64,000 bases of DNA from Lithospermum erythrorhizon (GCA_019722365.1 JADFUC010001235.1:62001-126000); one strand, 5' to 3'. Shown: positions 37,821 to 50,942, numbered from the stretch's first letter. Notes: generated by a model from the sequence alone, not told the origin. Numbers and translations: made by a program.

Positions 37821-40811
37821 TTTATATTCAAGTACATGGGGATTTCATATAGCAAATAGTATCAAATATGCGGTATATGATATCGTAGGTATGCAATATA
37901 TGATATTGTCTCAGAGTAAGAAAAGAGATACGGAGTACTAGTATTCAATCTTCTATTATATGCATGATTCAAATTGAAATTCATAAACAACAAATTCATA
38001 TCAATATTAAATACTGAACACATGATATTGAAAGTTTCATATATACTAATTTAAGTATCATTTATAAATACAGTACTTAGTTCAAATACCATTGTTATAT
38101 TATTGGGATATTTATATAACAACAATGTATCCTACTCACGTACATGGTTCGGTTCACAAACATTATCAAATATGCGGACAACTAATAATACCACGGTGTA
38201 CATAGATATGATATTGTATCCACTATAAGAAATACCATTGCACAATATGCTATTGTATGCAGAATTCTAGTATTGAACACATAGTTAAACCTTCGATAAA
38301 TTCTAAATCAATAATTTTGCCCTAACACCATTACACAAAATCCAAGACACATCTTATTATACCTAATCCGGAACACACATTGAAGATTTCATATATACAA
38401 CTTTCAGTACCATTTAAAAATACAATAATTAGTCCAAGACACATCCTATGAGTATGCATTTCAATAAGTCATAGCTTTTATCAACATTATGCATTCATTA
38501 TTTTCAAAATCGATTGAAAATTTCTACTTACTACAGTTGTTTTACCTTTTCAATAAAATTGTACTTAAAAAATTAGGAATCAAACTCTTATTAGCATTAT
38601 TAATAACTGCAAAACTATGCAAAAATTTAGAAATTAATAAATACTCCCTTGTTCGTCTTTTTGAACATTTTTTGTTCAAATTTGAAGCTTCTTTTTAGTT
38701 TCTTCAAGGTTTATGAGATGGTATTTTGGGAGGGAGAATTTGTGGATTCCAAATAAGAGGGAGAATTTGATTTGATTTGGGATGAAATTGATTTTTCTTG
38801 AAATTAGACTATTTTAGTGTGAATGAGTTGCAAAAGGAAAGTGTACACACACCCAAACAGTGTTGGGTTTATGGATGAAATGACTATTTTGCCCCTCCCC
38901 TATTTGCAAGTGTAGTAGGTGAAAAAATTATATTTATGGGTAATATTATCATTTCACTTAAAAAACACTATTTGGGTGTAGCATGTGGGAATGGGGGTGG
39001 GGATTATGTCCTTTTTTTAAAAAAATTATGAATTTACTAAATCACTCATGCTTACAAACCACGTTAACCCTACAAATATAGCTCGGAAAACTTATTTGCA
39101 TCATATTCCATGGTTATAATTCTCACAATTCAAATTAATCTATATTTTATTTTTATGTAGATTTTGTCCACATATAACTTTTACATTAACTATAAAACAA
39201 CTAAACAAATAATAATATGAAATTAATTTTAAAAATAAAATTTGTTAAATTGATTTCATATTTATTTAAATAAAGAATAAATATATATAATTACTTTCTG
39301 CACTAATAAAAATATTTCATACATGTTTATGGATTATTTAACCCTTAATGTAAATAGTTATTAGCATTTATAATGATTTCCATTCCTCATTATTTCACAT
39401 GTACATCATAAGCGATAAAATATAAGTAGTACATGATTAAGATTTTCTTGACTCCAAGAAATTGACATCTTTGATCCGTTTTAATATTTTTGTGTAAAAA
39501 TCGATATGGGCAAACCTTAATCATAAGCCTCAAACGTAAATATTCTCAAACTGATATTTTCTATCTTTCAATATAAACTCACAAATCTCTTGATGATTAC
39601 TACTTAGTTCTAACTTTGAGATACAATCATAAAAGATATTTTATACTCATATCTATAGGCTTACAAGGAGTCTAGGTTCTGAACCTAATAATTAGAATAA
39701 ATGGCTTTTAACAAAGGAGTAAAACAGCAAAACTTCTTCGAAAATCAGTATATTAAATTGAGGATTCGTCGTGGCGTATCCCCAGGCGAGCCTCGCGATG
39801 AGCCATGAGGAGCTCTTGTATATTTTCTATTGTGACCCTCACGCGATAAAGTATCGCGATGAGTTCGAATATAATACGTTTGAAGTGAACTGACAACATA
39901 ATTATTATCAAAAGTGGTTGTTTTATGTTTGGTGAACAATTTTCGATGTTTTGTAGTAAATATAAGAATAATTTCTCTTTGCATCTTTTGTAAAGCTCTT
40001 ATCTTTATCTTAAAAAAATATCTTAAATAAACAATTCATCATTAGAATGAAAGTGAACTTGTATATTTTGTGAACAACCACAATTTTTATATGTATGTGT
40101 TAAATTTATCAGTTTACTTTACTCTATCAACTCACTACTCCTTCAAATCACATATTATGTATAATACTGACAAATGATTGATAACTTTGTATTCGAGGTC
40201 AAATTTCAATACTTGTTCGGTTAGTGGAAGTAAAAATAATGTCAATGATTTCGACACTCCACTAGATGATCTTGACACTTCAATTTCAATATAAAAAATG
40301 TTGAAAAATAATAAATAAATAGAGTTTCATAATCAACATTTGGAATGTAAAATCGTTATCTAAAAATAATTACTCACCATCCCCGCCCAATTGTCATTTT
40401 ATAACATTCGATATTTCTGAAACCTTATTTGTACGACAGAAAATTTGAGAAAACTACGTCTTTGACCAAACTTATTAATATTTAACACCTTTTCAAAAGT
40501 TCAAAATGCCCCTCCTTACTCCTTCTTCGTTTCCTTTCATTTCTCAGGCCATGTAGCACTTGTACCACCATGCCTTGCTTACCAGCTCGCGCCATGATTT
40601 CACTCCTTTTCGGTTTAGACCTCTCTCCTCATCACTCCCCTACGTCTAGAGCCCGCTATTCTTGGATTCATGACTGCATCTTATTTTAAGTCAAAATTAT
40701 TTTGGGGAAGAGGCTTTTGAGGAGGGGGTTGTGGTCAGTTGGTTAAGTTTTTTAGAGGAGGAGTGGTGGTGTGAGTGATGGAGCTAGGTTGATGATGGAG
40801 AGAGAAAATTG
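37821..40811. other. AT-rich intergenic DNA
   Basis: No gene supported. 37830-38480 has many loose copies of ATATGATATTG/ATACCATTG-type sequence. 39770-39870 is a small GC-richer patch with TCGCGATGAG twice. 40700-40800 is GGTGGT/GAGG-rich. Confidence 0.5.
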
Positions 40812-40816
40812 ATAAT

Positions 40817-41183
40817 TGTTATAATCTATTATTGAAACACCCGATTAGCCCAACCCAATTGTTGTCGCCTCTTAATAGCAGCTTGGCCTGTATAACATAT
40901 GATTATATATATTAGCCTTTTGTCATCTTTCCTTATTAAGCAAAAAGCCAAAAGAATAAAGTCTTAAATGCTTGGTTGTTTTGTACACTTGTGAGAAAAC
41001 TAGTTCTTTTGTTCTCCTCTCGATAAAATACCTTTGTGTGTAAACCTTTGAGAGTTTGGAGGCGGCTTGGTTGGGTTATCCACTTGAACTTGATTGGTGG
41101 TACATTTGACATCGGTTTGTCAGGAATCAGTGTCGAGCGATAAAGGCCAAGCAGCAAACAATCTATCGATCTATAATCTACGT
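40817..41183 (+). repeat. 5' LTR of the Tork-like copia
   Basis: Starts TGTTATAATCT. It shares TTTCCTTATTAAGCAAAAAG, AAGCCAAAAGAATAA, CTTTGAGAGTTTGGAGGC, GATTGGTGGTACATTTG and ATCGATCTATAAT with the 3' LTR. A degenerate PBS (TTAGTATCGAGCTTG, 41186-41200) follows directly. Confidence 0.8.
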
Positions 41184-41799
41184 GATTAGTATCGAGCTTG
41201 TGTTTGATTTGTCGTTGAATAATTGAATAGCAGTGAATAGTGATTCGGATGAATAGTGTACGGTACTATTGGCGTGAACGATACCGGTGCTTGGAATCAT
41301 TTGGAGTTGGAAAGGAGGTCGCCGGAGAATTTTGTTAAAATTTCTTCTGATGTCATTCGGTGTTAAATGAATAGTGCTACGATGTATTTGCATTCGTGTG
41401 AGCAGTGTTCGTGAATAGTCTGGATTGACCGAGTTTGACAGTCCCAGTTGAAAAAAATCCCGTCTTGAGGTGGGTAAGGTCGAAACTTTTTAAAGTAAAG
41501 TTTCGCTTGAGTAAAGGCTTGATCCCTTTTATTTGATTTTTTATTTCTTGTTGTTGAAATCGGATACGTGTTCGGTTACATGCTATTTAAGTTAGTATTT
41601 TTGTTGAGTTTTATTCGCTGGTTTTTTTTGTTGTTAAATTGCTTAAAATTCAAATTACTTTGTGTTTTTGCTTTCATATTATTTGCTAAATTACTTGTTG
41701 AAATATGACTCTTTGAATCAATATGGTGTGACTCCGTTTGTGGAAGTACGATTTTAGCATGTGAAACAAAAAATCAAGTGTATTTTAATTGAGAAAAAA

Positions 41800-44700
41800 T
41801 CTTTACAAGTACATTAGTGAGCTTATTCTGCTACGTAACAGATGATAAAAGCTTGAAATGAATGAAAATAAATGTCTTAAATATTTATTTGAGCTTTATG
41901 TCGATCCTGTTATTAGAAAGTTGGAATCGCGAGTGTCTTAAACTCTTTGTGATAAAGCTGATAGTCTCTATCTGAGAAACCTCGTTGCCTAGTAAAATGT
42001 TCTTACTTGAGAAGTTCTTTAAGTTCAAATTGGATATACAGGATATAGAAAACTAAACATTTACGATATTAAGTTGCGGTGATAAGAATATAGATGATTA
42101 GGCTCTCGTTGCTCTTTTAAATGCTATACCCGATTCTTTTAGTGATGTTAAATACTGCTATTAAGTATGGTAGGATGAGGTCACGCTTAGACATTGCTTT
42201 AGTAAATGGTCTTAAGAATATAAAAGAATTGGATATGAAACGTGCAGGTAGTAAAAATTCGGAGAGGTTATGCGTGAGATCTCGGAATAGGTTTAATTCC
42301 CAAAAGAATGAACATAATGCATACTGATACTAAAAATACTACTTGAAAGGGTAGATCCTAAATCTAGGTCTAATGGGAGAAAGTGTTTTTAATTGTCATG
42401 AATTTGAGTCGCTTGTTAAAGATTTTGAAGTCATAAAATCAAAGAAATGAAGCATGCTAATTTGGCTATGTGAGGGTAATTTTAGGTGATGTTTTTATGA
42501 CTAGTAATGCTTTGTGATTATGCATTGTTGAACTACGCATTTCGATTCTTTATGCGAGTCGATTGGGTTAGTAGACTCTGGTTATGCTTTTCATATGACT
42601 CCTTTTAAGCCCCGGTTTCAAACTATAAAAATGTTGAACATGACATTGTCATTGGCAAGTTCTAAAAATTGCAATGTCTTAGGAATAGGAGATGTATGCT
42701 TAGGTTCTCTTGGATTCTGTTTACTTTGAAGAATGTTAAGCGTGTTAATTTCACAGTTGGTATAATTTGCTTTCATGTGCATCACTAGAGGATGATGGTT
42801 TGGAGGGTAAATGGGGTAAGGGGTTATGAAAATTTCGAAGGGGTCACTTGTGATTTTTTATAGCTGAAAGAAAAATAACACAGCTATGTTTGTCATCTTT
42901 GAACACAACATGCCTCTGTAAATACATTGGTGAATGTAAATCTATTTTATGGCCTGATAGATTAGGTCATATGAGTAATAAAAAGTTAGAAGTGCATAAA
43001 GATGGTCAACTTTGGTAGTGATAAAATGTCCCCAAATCCGCACTACTGTGAATCATCTGCGTGTTAGGAAGCTGACATAGGGTGAGTTTTCCCGTTTCAC
43101 CGTACCCTAATCGGACTAAGTGTACCCGATGTGCTTGAGTATTTAAATGCGTGTATAGGGGACCCTCTAGTATTCACGACATATGGAGGGGAACATTATA
43201 TTCTTTCCATTATTGATGATTTATTCTAGAAAAGTTTGGGTTTTCTTGTTGAAGCAATACGATGTTTTTGATAAGTTTCCTTGGAAAATGTTAATTGAAA
43301 ACAGCTGGAAGAAGAATTAAAGCCACCCAGAATGACAATGGTCTTGAATTTTTGCAATAAACAAATGAATGATTTGTGTGCTAATTGGGGTATTAAGAGA
43401 CATGGAGTGCATTCCTATACACCCAGTGAAATGGGGGTAGGCGAGGAGGATGAATAGAACTTTATTAAGAGAAAGTGAGGGGCTCTTTTAGCCATTAATG
43501 CGGACTTTCTAAAAGTTACGGGGGATCTTGTTACTACATTGCATATTTGATTAATAGGTTCCACACTGAGTGTGCGCTGGGAGGAAAGTTCTGAATCCGT
43601 GTTCACGGGTAAACCCGACGATTTAAGTAATTTAAGTTTTGGTTGTGTTGGCTATGTGCGTGAGTTGATAAGTTGGAACTGAATCCTAGAAATGTATTTT
43701 CTTGGGATATCTGAAGAAATAAAAGGTTCTAAGCTTTGGGATAGGATTGAACCAGGATTGAAAGTTGTGATAAGTAGAGATGTTATTTTAATGAAAATGA
43801 ATTTCCTGTGACTCCTCCAGCTTCACTACATTGATGATGCTCGAATGAGGTGGGCGATTGCTGATACTTATTAATGAACTGAACCTTCTTAGAAATGAAT
43901 TTCATAAATTAGTTCTTGTAAATCAAGATGAATTACTCACAATGAGATGGAGAATCTTGTTACTGATGAGGTGGAGGAAGTAATGTTGATGCGATGCGAA
44001 TGTTTTGCTGATTCCCAATGCTTTGAATGACTATCATTCGCTAGGGATAAGTAAAGAACCATTAAAATGCACGAGAGATATAGAATAACAATTTGAATGA
44101 TTGTAATTTATGCATTTTTTTGCTTTTAATGTGTTTGAATCCTTGAGTGTGATGAGCTTTAAGACTTACAAAGCTTTAAGGTGAAATATTCCAATGAATG
44201 GATTGATGTTATGAATAGTGAAATGGAATCCACTAGAATTAACCCGAGACTTGAGAAACTTGCTCTAAACCCCCCTAGTTGCTCCGTGGTAGGCGTAAGT
44301 GGTTGTTTAAGGTTAAGTAAGAAGCTAATAAAGGTTAGATTTAAGGCTAGGTTAGTAGCTAGGGATTTACTCAAAGGAGAGGGAATAGATTATCTTGAAA
44401 TTTTTTTCGTGTGTGGTTAAGTTTACATTAGAATCGTCTTGCTTTAATAGTTGCTCATTTAATTGGAATTAAAACAAATGGATGTTACTCTTGCTTTCTA
44501 CGTAGTGAACTTGACAAAATATTTATATGCGTCGACAGAGCTTTGTGGATACTAGGGTGTCACGATAATGTGTGTTTGTTAAAAAAGGCCTTGTATGGTT
44601 TAAAGCAATCCCACAGGCAATGGAATAAATTTGACAATTAAATGGGTCTTTGAGGAAGTTTAAAGAAGTTCTTGATCATTACGTACTTTAAGAATATAGA

Positions 44701-45870
44701 CTCACGTACATGTTTCTTTTGCTTTATGTGGATGACATGTTGATTGTTAGTCGTGTTTGAAGTCATTGAGCATGTGCAAAATGTCTTTGTGATGAACATT
44801 TTGATATGAAGATTTAGGTGATGTAAAGAAAAGTCTAGGCATGAACATTATTAGAGATAGAAAGAAATCTACTCTTGTTTTTAAATCAAAGTGCATATGT
44901 TGAAAAAGATTTTGATAAATTTTCTATAATACGTGCTAAATAAATGAATGTACCTCTTCTTTCTCATTTTGTTAAGTAAGGATCGGTCCCAAAATGGCCC
45001 AAATAAATGATATGAAAGAATGTGTCGTATTCACAATGCTATAGGATCTGGTATGTATCTGTGGTTAGCTAGGCACGATATTAAATTATCGCGGTTAGTT
45101 CTTTGAGTAGATATATGTCTAATCTGGTATGCCTCGTTGGAGCCTTAAAGTGGTATTAAGGTATTTGAAATCTAGATTGATGTTGGTTTGAGTTTCTCTG
45201 AATGTCGTGATGGCGTTAAGTTAGTTGGCTATGTAGATTCTAATTATGCTAATGATAGAGACGATAGAAATCACTACTTCTTATGTATTTGCTTGTGTGG
45301 CTCTTGCATAAGTTGGAAGTCTGACTTGACCAATTGTTGCTTTATCTACTCTTGAATGCAGTATGTAAGCTTTTAAAGAAGCTATTTGGCTTAGGACTTT
45401 ATTGTCTGAAATTGGTTTTCTTGACAAGCGTGGTTGTGTTTTACGATGGTGATACGCTGTTGAATTGTGTAAAATCACATTTTCCATGATAGGACTAACA
45501 TTGATGTTCGATTTCATATATTAGGTGATATTGTTGAGCAAGACATTATGAAGTTGGAGAAAATTCCCTCGGAATTTAATCCTGCCGATATGGGTATGAA
45601 ATGCTTGCCATTGGAGAAATTCATTTCGTGTCAAAGAATCCTGAACTTTGATATAGGTTGATTGACGGTTGCGTATCTTGAACTCGAAGACCACATGGTG
45701 AGTTCGGTCCGCAGGGACTTGGTTGCTGAGGTGATTTTGCCCGATGCTGTGATAAAGTATACTGTGTATACGCTTTACATTCTTTGTATTGTCTTTGTGA
45801 TTTTAGAGTAATAGTTTAGCGATGATGAGGTCATGTGATTAAAGTATTTATGTCAATCTACGTTGTCTTA
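41800..45870 (+). pseudogene. Gag-pol remnant of the Tork-like copia
   Basis: 42120-42330 is the gag end (DSFSDVKYCYIKYG-like, then LVNGLKNIKELDMKRAGS), followed by a damaged CxxC zinc knuckle near 42395. 42560-42700 is protease (LVDSGYAFHMTPFKPRF). 43130-43270 is the integrase core start (GGEHYILSIIDDYS) and 43330-43470 its continuation (GIKRHGVHSYTPSEMG). 44150-44420 is reverse transcriptase (KARLVARDLLKGEGIDYLEI), and near 44710 is LLYVDDMLIV with the catalytic DD. 45340-45650 is RNase H (VALSTLECSM then EAIWLRTLL, and later LEKIPSEFNPADM). Frames change between pieces. Domain identity is clear and function is lost. Confidence 0.85.
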
Positions 45871-45887
45871 GTCCGAAGGTGGAGATT

Positions 45888-46254
45888 ATTTATAATCTGT
45901 TAGGCTGGCTTGATTAAGCGGCCACGTTGTCATTTCTCTTAATAACCACCCACGACTAACCACAATATGATTATATCAAGAACTAGCGCTTTTATTAATC
46001 TTTCCTTATTAAGCAAAAAGCCAAAAGAATAAGTCTTACATCTTTAGTTGTTTTTATGCCAGCTTTGTGAGAAAGCATTTAACGTTACCATACCGATAAA
46101 ATGCATTTTGTGAAGGTAAGCTTTGAGAGTTTGGAGGCAACCGGGTTAGGTTATCCTTGAACCCCGATTGGTGGTACATTTGGCATTTTGTCAGGAATCA
46201 ATTAATGTCGAGGCGATCTGAGTGAAAGCAGCAATATCGATCTATAATGCAAAT
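45888..46254 (+). repeat. 3' LTR of the Tork-like copia
   Basis: Follows the polypurine stretch AAGGTGGAGATT and repeats the landmarks of the 5' LTR in the same order. Its first two bases are not TG, so the exact edge is uncertain by a few bases. Confidence 0.75.
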
Positions 46255-46260
46255 GATAAT

Positions 46261-47144
46261 AATGGTGGTTTTTTTAGTGGTGGTGGTTTTTGAAAAAATA
46301 AAAAGGAATGGTGGTGGTTGTGAGGTTGGAGGAGAGAATTGGGGGGTGGGGTTAGGGGTGGAGGTAGAGGGAGTGGTGGTGGTGTGAGTGCGAGGTGGCG
46401 AGAGCAGTGATGGTGGGGAGTTTGAAAAGAGGAAAGATGAAAGTGGAGGGTAGTTTTGTCTTTGTGTTAATGCGGGAGATTATTTAGATAAAAAAATTTG
46501 TAAGAATGTTATTAGAAATTAAAAAATGGTGTTGACTTGTACAGTACTATTTTACCAAATTTCTCCTGTCGGTAGCATGGACATGGGATTTTGTTATATA
46601 TGGCCAACCATCTATTCTTCTTTTCATTGTCTCCTTAGCTTCAAATATATGACTCGGTCTATTTACTCATGATCATATCTAAATATCTAACAAGAACTTC
46701 CCATTTGTGCTCTCTGCGCCATGTTATTGATACGAAAATCTAAAACATTTAAAAAGACTACAGTGAGTATTTAGGATCCCAAGCAGAATAAGGCCATTTG
46801 TAAGAAGAAATGAGATAACTAGTTTATAAGACCGACACAAATGGAATGTAGTAGAATGACGATGTAAGTACAAAAATTATCTAGTCTTTGTTAACAAATT
46901 ACTTGATTATGGAATATTTATAGCAGAGATACAAACATACATTTTGCATTTTTGTCTAATAACTCCAAATCCCTTAACATGCACTCAGACAAATGCAAAA
47001 CGTAGGTAGAAAATTGTAAATATATATACGTTTTATACAAGGAGGTATTTAAGAGTTACAGAACTACAATGTAACTCAACATCTGACGATTTCTTGAGAA
47101 TAAATATTCCACAAAGTTAACTTCCAAAGAGCACACCATAAGGA
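46261..47144. other. 3' flank of the PUB14-like gene; GGTGG-rich patch
   Basis: 46261-46450 is rich in GGTGGT and GAGG and resembles 40700-40800. The two were neighbours before the copia insertion. 46560-47144 is AT-rich and should hold the 3' untranslated region of the minus-strand gene ending at 47145. No other gene is seen. Confidence 0.5.
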
Positions 47145-49699
47145 TCATGAATTATCCCCTTCAGTTCGTTGAAGAAGTTCTAAAACATTAACTGCTTTTC
47201 TTTTAGCTCTATCAGTACCACTATCAGACAACTGTTTTAATACCTCTTCTGCTCTATGTTCTCTTGCTATGTTTAGAAATTGAGAATCCCCAGTGCATAG
47301 AGACCACAGAACAGAAGCTGCATTTTCCCGGTTGCGAGGTGAACCTGTCCTCATAAGCTCTATCAGTACTGGAATTGGCTCTGCTTGGCCAATAGCTTGT
47401 TTCCCCTCTGAATGACCAGCTATTATGGCCAATATTGCAAGTGCTTCATCCATCATTCCACCTCCGTGATCCTTGAGCAGTCTTATTAGTGGTGGAACAA
47501 TACCTGCCCTTACTGCTCTTACCTTGTTCCCTTGATAAATTGATAGATTAAAAATGGCTGTTGCAGCATCCTTCTTCCCCCTCGGACTACCCTGACATAG
47601 CAAATCAATGAGAGGTGGGATGGCACCAGCTGCGCCTATTGCAACCTTATTCTCATCAAGAACTGACAAACTGAATAGAGTTGCAGCTGCATTTTCTCTA
47701 GCTTCTGTGCTTCCGTTCTTTAACACCTCAACAATATCAGGTATAGCACCAGCATTTACAATAGTTCCTTTGTTAGACTCATTTATGGAAAGATTTAGAA
47801 GTGCTGTGACGGCATGCTCCTGTGTCCTAGAATCTGGAGATGATAGTAGTTCAACAAGTAGTGGAATTGCCCCAGCCTCTGCAATACATACTCTGTTATC
47901 TGCATTTCGTTTCGCAAGCAAACGGAGTTCACCAGCAGCTGCTCTTTGCTGTTCAGGATTACCATTGGCAAGTTTCTGCAACAAGGTGTCCATAGCAGCC
48001 TTATCACAATCTGAACCGCTACTTCCTGTTTTTCTATTTCGAGTGTCCCCTTCTTTCTTTGGCAGCTCCACACCATTGTTTTCACACCACAAAGCAATTA
48101 AACTCTTCAAAACATAGTTAGGAGTCAAAGCAGTGTGCACCAAGGTTTGCTGAGTCTTTGGGCAAGTTTTATGCCCAGCATCCAGCCATTTCTGGATGCA
48201 TGACCTTTCATATGTCTGCGAAAAGATTATAAATAGAATGCACATTTGCAGGAAAATAAAAAAGCATGCATTGAGAAAACACCAGAATATCAGATAACAA
48301 ACCTGTCCAGTTGATACTATAACAGGATCTTTCATCAACTCAAGAGATATTGGGCAGCGGAAATCATCTGGGATAACAGGAGATCTGTGCCTACTAAGAT
48401 TCTTCTCATATTCAGGGGCATCAAGAACAGGATTTTCAGACATAATGTAGTCCTTTAGTTTTCTGAGAAGAAATGACATCGTCTCAAAGAAATCCTCTGG
48501 AGGTCCTCCAGATGATATAACCATGTTATGGATGGCCAGTGATTCCTTCTTTAGATCTTCTATTGTCCTCAAGTGTAGCTTCTCAGAAAGCCTTTTGAAA
48601 ATGCTAACTTCAAGATCGTTTTCTCTTTGAACAACAGCCAAATCCATCACAAGTTGTAAATCAAGAGAGTCCATTCTTTCTTTTGCTCTTTTGAATTGTG
48701 CATGGACCAGTTCAATCTGAAAACATAAACATTCAAGCTTGACCATCTCCAATACTAAAGGAAGAAACAAAAAAATTAAAATACTACAGGAACGGACTAA
48801 CAGACTATTAACACGTTGCATAAGCAGTAGGTATCGCGTACCTGTTCCCGAACTTCTTCAGATACATTTAGTGTGTTGTAAGGAATGTGAACTAGCGCGT
48901 CTTCAATCTGTTCAGTGACAAGATGAAACTTGGGTGCCATTTTGTCTATTTGCAGAGCCTGTATTGAAAAGATGGCTATTCAGTTTCATAAAAAAAGTAA
49001 AAGGAGTAAACACAAAACTAAGACTATAAAAAACATCTAGGATGTGAAGTGGTTGAAAGCTTTGGTGAAGTGAGAGGTGAATCGCATCTGTACTCAATTT
49101 ACACACTTGTGTCCCCCTTCACTCGTATTTCATCCTCTAAAATGGTCACAACTCACAACCATCTTTGTAGTAAGAAATCGAATAACTAAGAAAACTTATA
49201 TAAAATTCATTGATATAAGGTCACAGATTGTATATGTCAAAGCATACAAGCTGGTTTATAAGGTCCTGACTTTATACATCTATAACGAAATTGGTTTTAG
49301 TATGGACCTTAACATAGTATGAGAGCTAATCTCCCGATTTCGTCCAGATTTAATCGTTTGATTAATCGGCCTAATGTGATTTAGTATATATGATTATGTT
49401 CCGAAATTGAAAATAAATATAAAAAATGATACCTGATAGAGCTTACTGGTTTGATGAATGGATTGGAGAAGGTCGAGAGCAGAGAGTAAAGCTAGTCTCA
49501 ATAGGTCGAGTCCATAAACGACGTCGTCCTGGAGGTGATCTTGAATATCCCTTAATTCCTCAAACAAAGGGCTTAAAAGCTTTATTCTCCTCACCAAACT
49601 TGAGTACATCTTTTTCGATGCACTATTGCACTCAGCTAAACCTGATATTGCCTTTATCAATTCCCCAACTTCACTTACCAATATCTCTTTTGAACCCAT
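47145..49699 (-). CDS. PUB14: U-box/armadillo-repeat E3 ubiquitin ligase, PUB14-like, four exons
   Basis: Coding exons on the minus strand are 49699-49433, 48958-48842, 48716-48303 and 48215-47145. All introns are GT-AG and all junctions are phase 0. The product is 622 residues, close to the length of Arabidopsis PUB14. Residues 1 to about 230 match the U-box N-terminal domain ([17 protein letters not shown], later [16 protein letters not shown] and [15 protein letters not shown]). The U-box is about 245-317 ([20 protein letters not shown], then [20 protein letters not shown] across the exon 3/4 junction). Armadillo repeats fill about 340-615 ([59 protein letters not shown]). The start ATG encodes MGSKEIL; the frame is open a little further upstream but without an ATG. 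Family role: E2-binding ligase that tags substrates in the cytoplasm or nucleus. PUB13 or SPL11-type orthology is possible, but the U-box flank [12 protein letters not shown] favours PUB14. Confidence 0.93.
48216..48302 (-). other. Intron 3 of the PUB14-like gene, inside the U-box
   Basis: An 87-base GT-AG intron (GTTTGTT...TTTCGCAG) splits the U-box between GQ and TYERS. Read through without splicing it stays open and would add about 29 hydrophobic residues, so gene finders that ignore splicing would over-extend the protein here. Confidence 0.9.
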
Positions 49700-50813
49700 T
49701 TTGGGGAAACCTTCAATTTCACTCACTGGCTTGTATGAAAAAGATGAGAAATTTGGTTACCACAATTTTATTTTTGGGAATAATTGTTCCAAGTCAAAGA
49801 ATTGGAAATTTGCAAGGTTGGTATTTTATTCCTGTTTCTTATGCTCAACAAAGAAAAGTCTGCAAAAACAAATCCTAATATGGAAATTCATATATTATTA
49901 CAAAAGAGATTTCACATTACATAAAAACTTATTAGAAATACAGGAAAAAATCGATAACAAATTTTTTGATACACTTTTATGTGACATTATATGTTATTTT
50001 CTATTCAACTTTTCAATCTCTAAATATTATATCTTAACCAATCATCTTTCAATCATTATCTCTTCAAAACACTTTTTATTTTTTATTTTCAATACAAAAT
50101 TTTATATTTTTAGTTTTTTATGATCAAAGTGACTAATAATAAAATATCCATCCCAAAAAATATAAAATGATAATTTTTTTGAATTGAACATAGTAATAGA
50201 TAATGATAGAAATATGATTAGCTAAGGAAGTGTATTCGAATATTGAAAAAATGAACAAATTAAAAGTGTATCAAAAATGAACACACAAAAATGTAACAAA
50301 TAATCATTTTCTCAAAAATCCCACTTTTAAAATTTCATCCTCTTATTTTCATCCCTTTACAGAAAGAAGGTTAATCTCTTTGAACAAATTATTTATTTAA
50401 GTCAAACTATTTGAAGTATTTCCTACTTCTCATCTACACATTTTTGTAGTTGATCTTTTAATTCAATACAGTGTGTTTACATTGTTCCCGATTCATGGAA
50501 TTTTAGTTTTCCTGATTTCAATTTCAATTAAATACACGTAACAAACACACCTTTATCAATTGTCAAGGAAGATATGACTTGTGAATATGCATTTTAATTT
50601 CATTCTTACAAGAAGAGTTCAATTTTGTCAACTAACACTAGAAGCAATTCTATTTTATTGTGGTTAAACAACAGCCTTGAAAAGCACATTGAAAATTCCA
50701 AATTCTTTGTTATGAAGCTCTCACCATCAAACATTAAATCTAATACAGGAAGGATTTTCAATACAAGCTGTAAGTTTGGCCAATTCTATACCTAAACAAG
50801 TAGTACTCCGTAT
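49700..50813. other. Upstream region of the PUB14-like gene
   Basis: AT-rich, with no convincing exon. It should contain the minus-strand gene's 5' untranslated region and promoter. Plus-strand open stretches here run antisense to exon 1 and have no domain. Confidence 0.5.
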
Positions 50814-50942
50814 TTAGGAATAAATAAATGGTAAATTAGCAGAAGCTTCTCTGGCAGTTGGTTTAAATATTGGATTCTTGATGTGTGGATCAGCCGGCAA
50901 GCCTGCTACAAGGTGTTTCTTGTCACCCATCTCTACACTCAT
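50814..50942 (-). CDS. Candidate short ORF or terminal exon, 42 residues, unrecognised
   Basis: On the minus strand an ATG-started frame of 42 codons plus stop lies in a clearly less AT-rich patch within AT-rich DNA. It reads MSVEMGDKKHL, then AGLPADPHIKNPIFKPTA, ending LPFIYS. The composition (charged and proline-rich, no homopolymers) looks coding. The ATG may not be the start: GTAG just before GATGGGTGAC could be a 3' splice site, making this a last exon. I do not recognise the family. It lies 1.1 kb upstream of the PUB14-like start on the same strand and could also be a gene fragment. Confidence 0.4.
   Translation of the reverse strand: MSVEMGDKKHLVAGLPADPHIKNPIFKPTAREASANLPFIYS

Larger units (their letters stand above)
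40817..46254 (+). mobile_element. Ty1/copia (Tork-like) element, near full length, decayed
   Basis: LTRs of about 365 bp flank gag, protease, integrase, reverse transcriptase and RNase H in copia order. ATAAT (GATAAT if one more base is counted) occurs at 40812-40816 and 46256-46260, a likely target duplication. Every coding segment has stops and frameshifts. Tork-like rests on sequence style: SLPDSFSDVK-type gag and a GGTGGAGATT polypurine tract before the 3' LTR. Confidence 0.8.

Noticed and set aside
38690..39030. Possible MITE with ACACCCAAACAGTGTTGGGT
   Set aside because: No matching inverted ends or target duplication could be found by eye.
47608..48117. 169-codon plus-strand frame across the PUB14-like gene
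   Set aside because: It is the antisense shadow of the armadillo-repeat exon; the minus strand carries the conserved protein.
49394..49726. Longer N-terminus of the PUB14-like protein (starting SEIEGF)
   Set aside because: The upstream codon is GTG, not ATG, and the end runs into intron 1. The first ATG (MGSKEIL) at 49699 is the sensible start.
49426..50123. Two long plus-strand frames (150 and 165 codons)
   Set aside because: Partly antisense to PUB14-like exon 1 and then AT-rich lysine/phenylalanine/isoleucine sequence without a domain.
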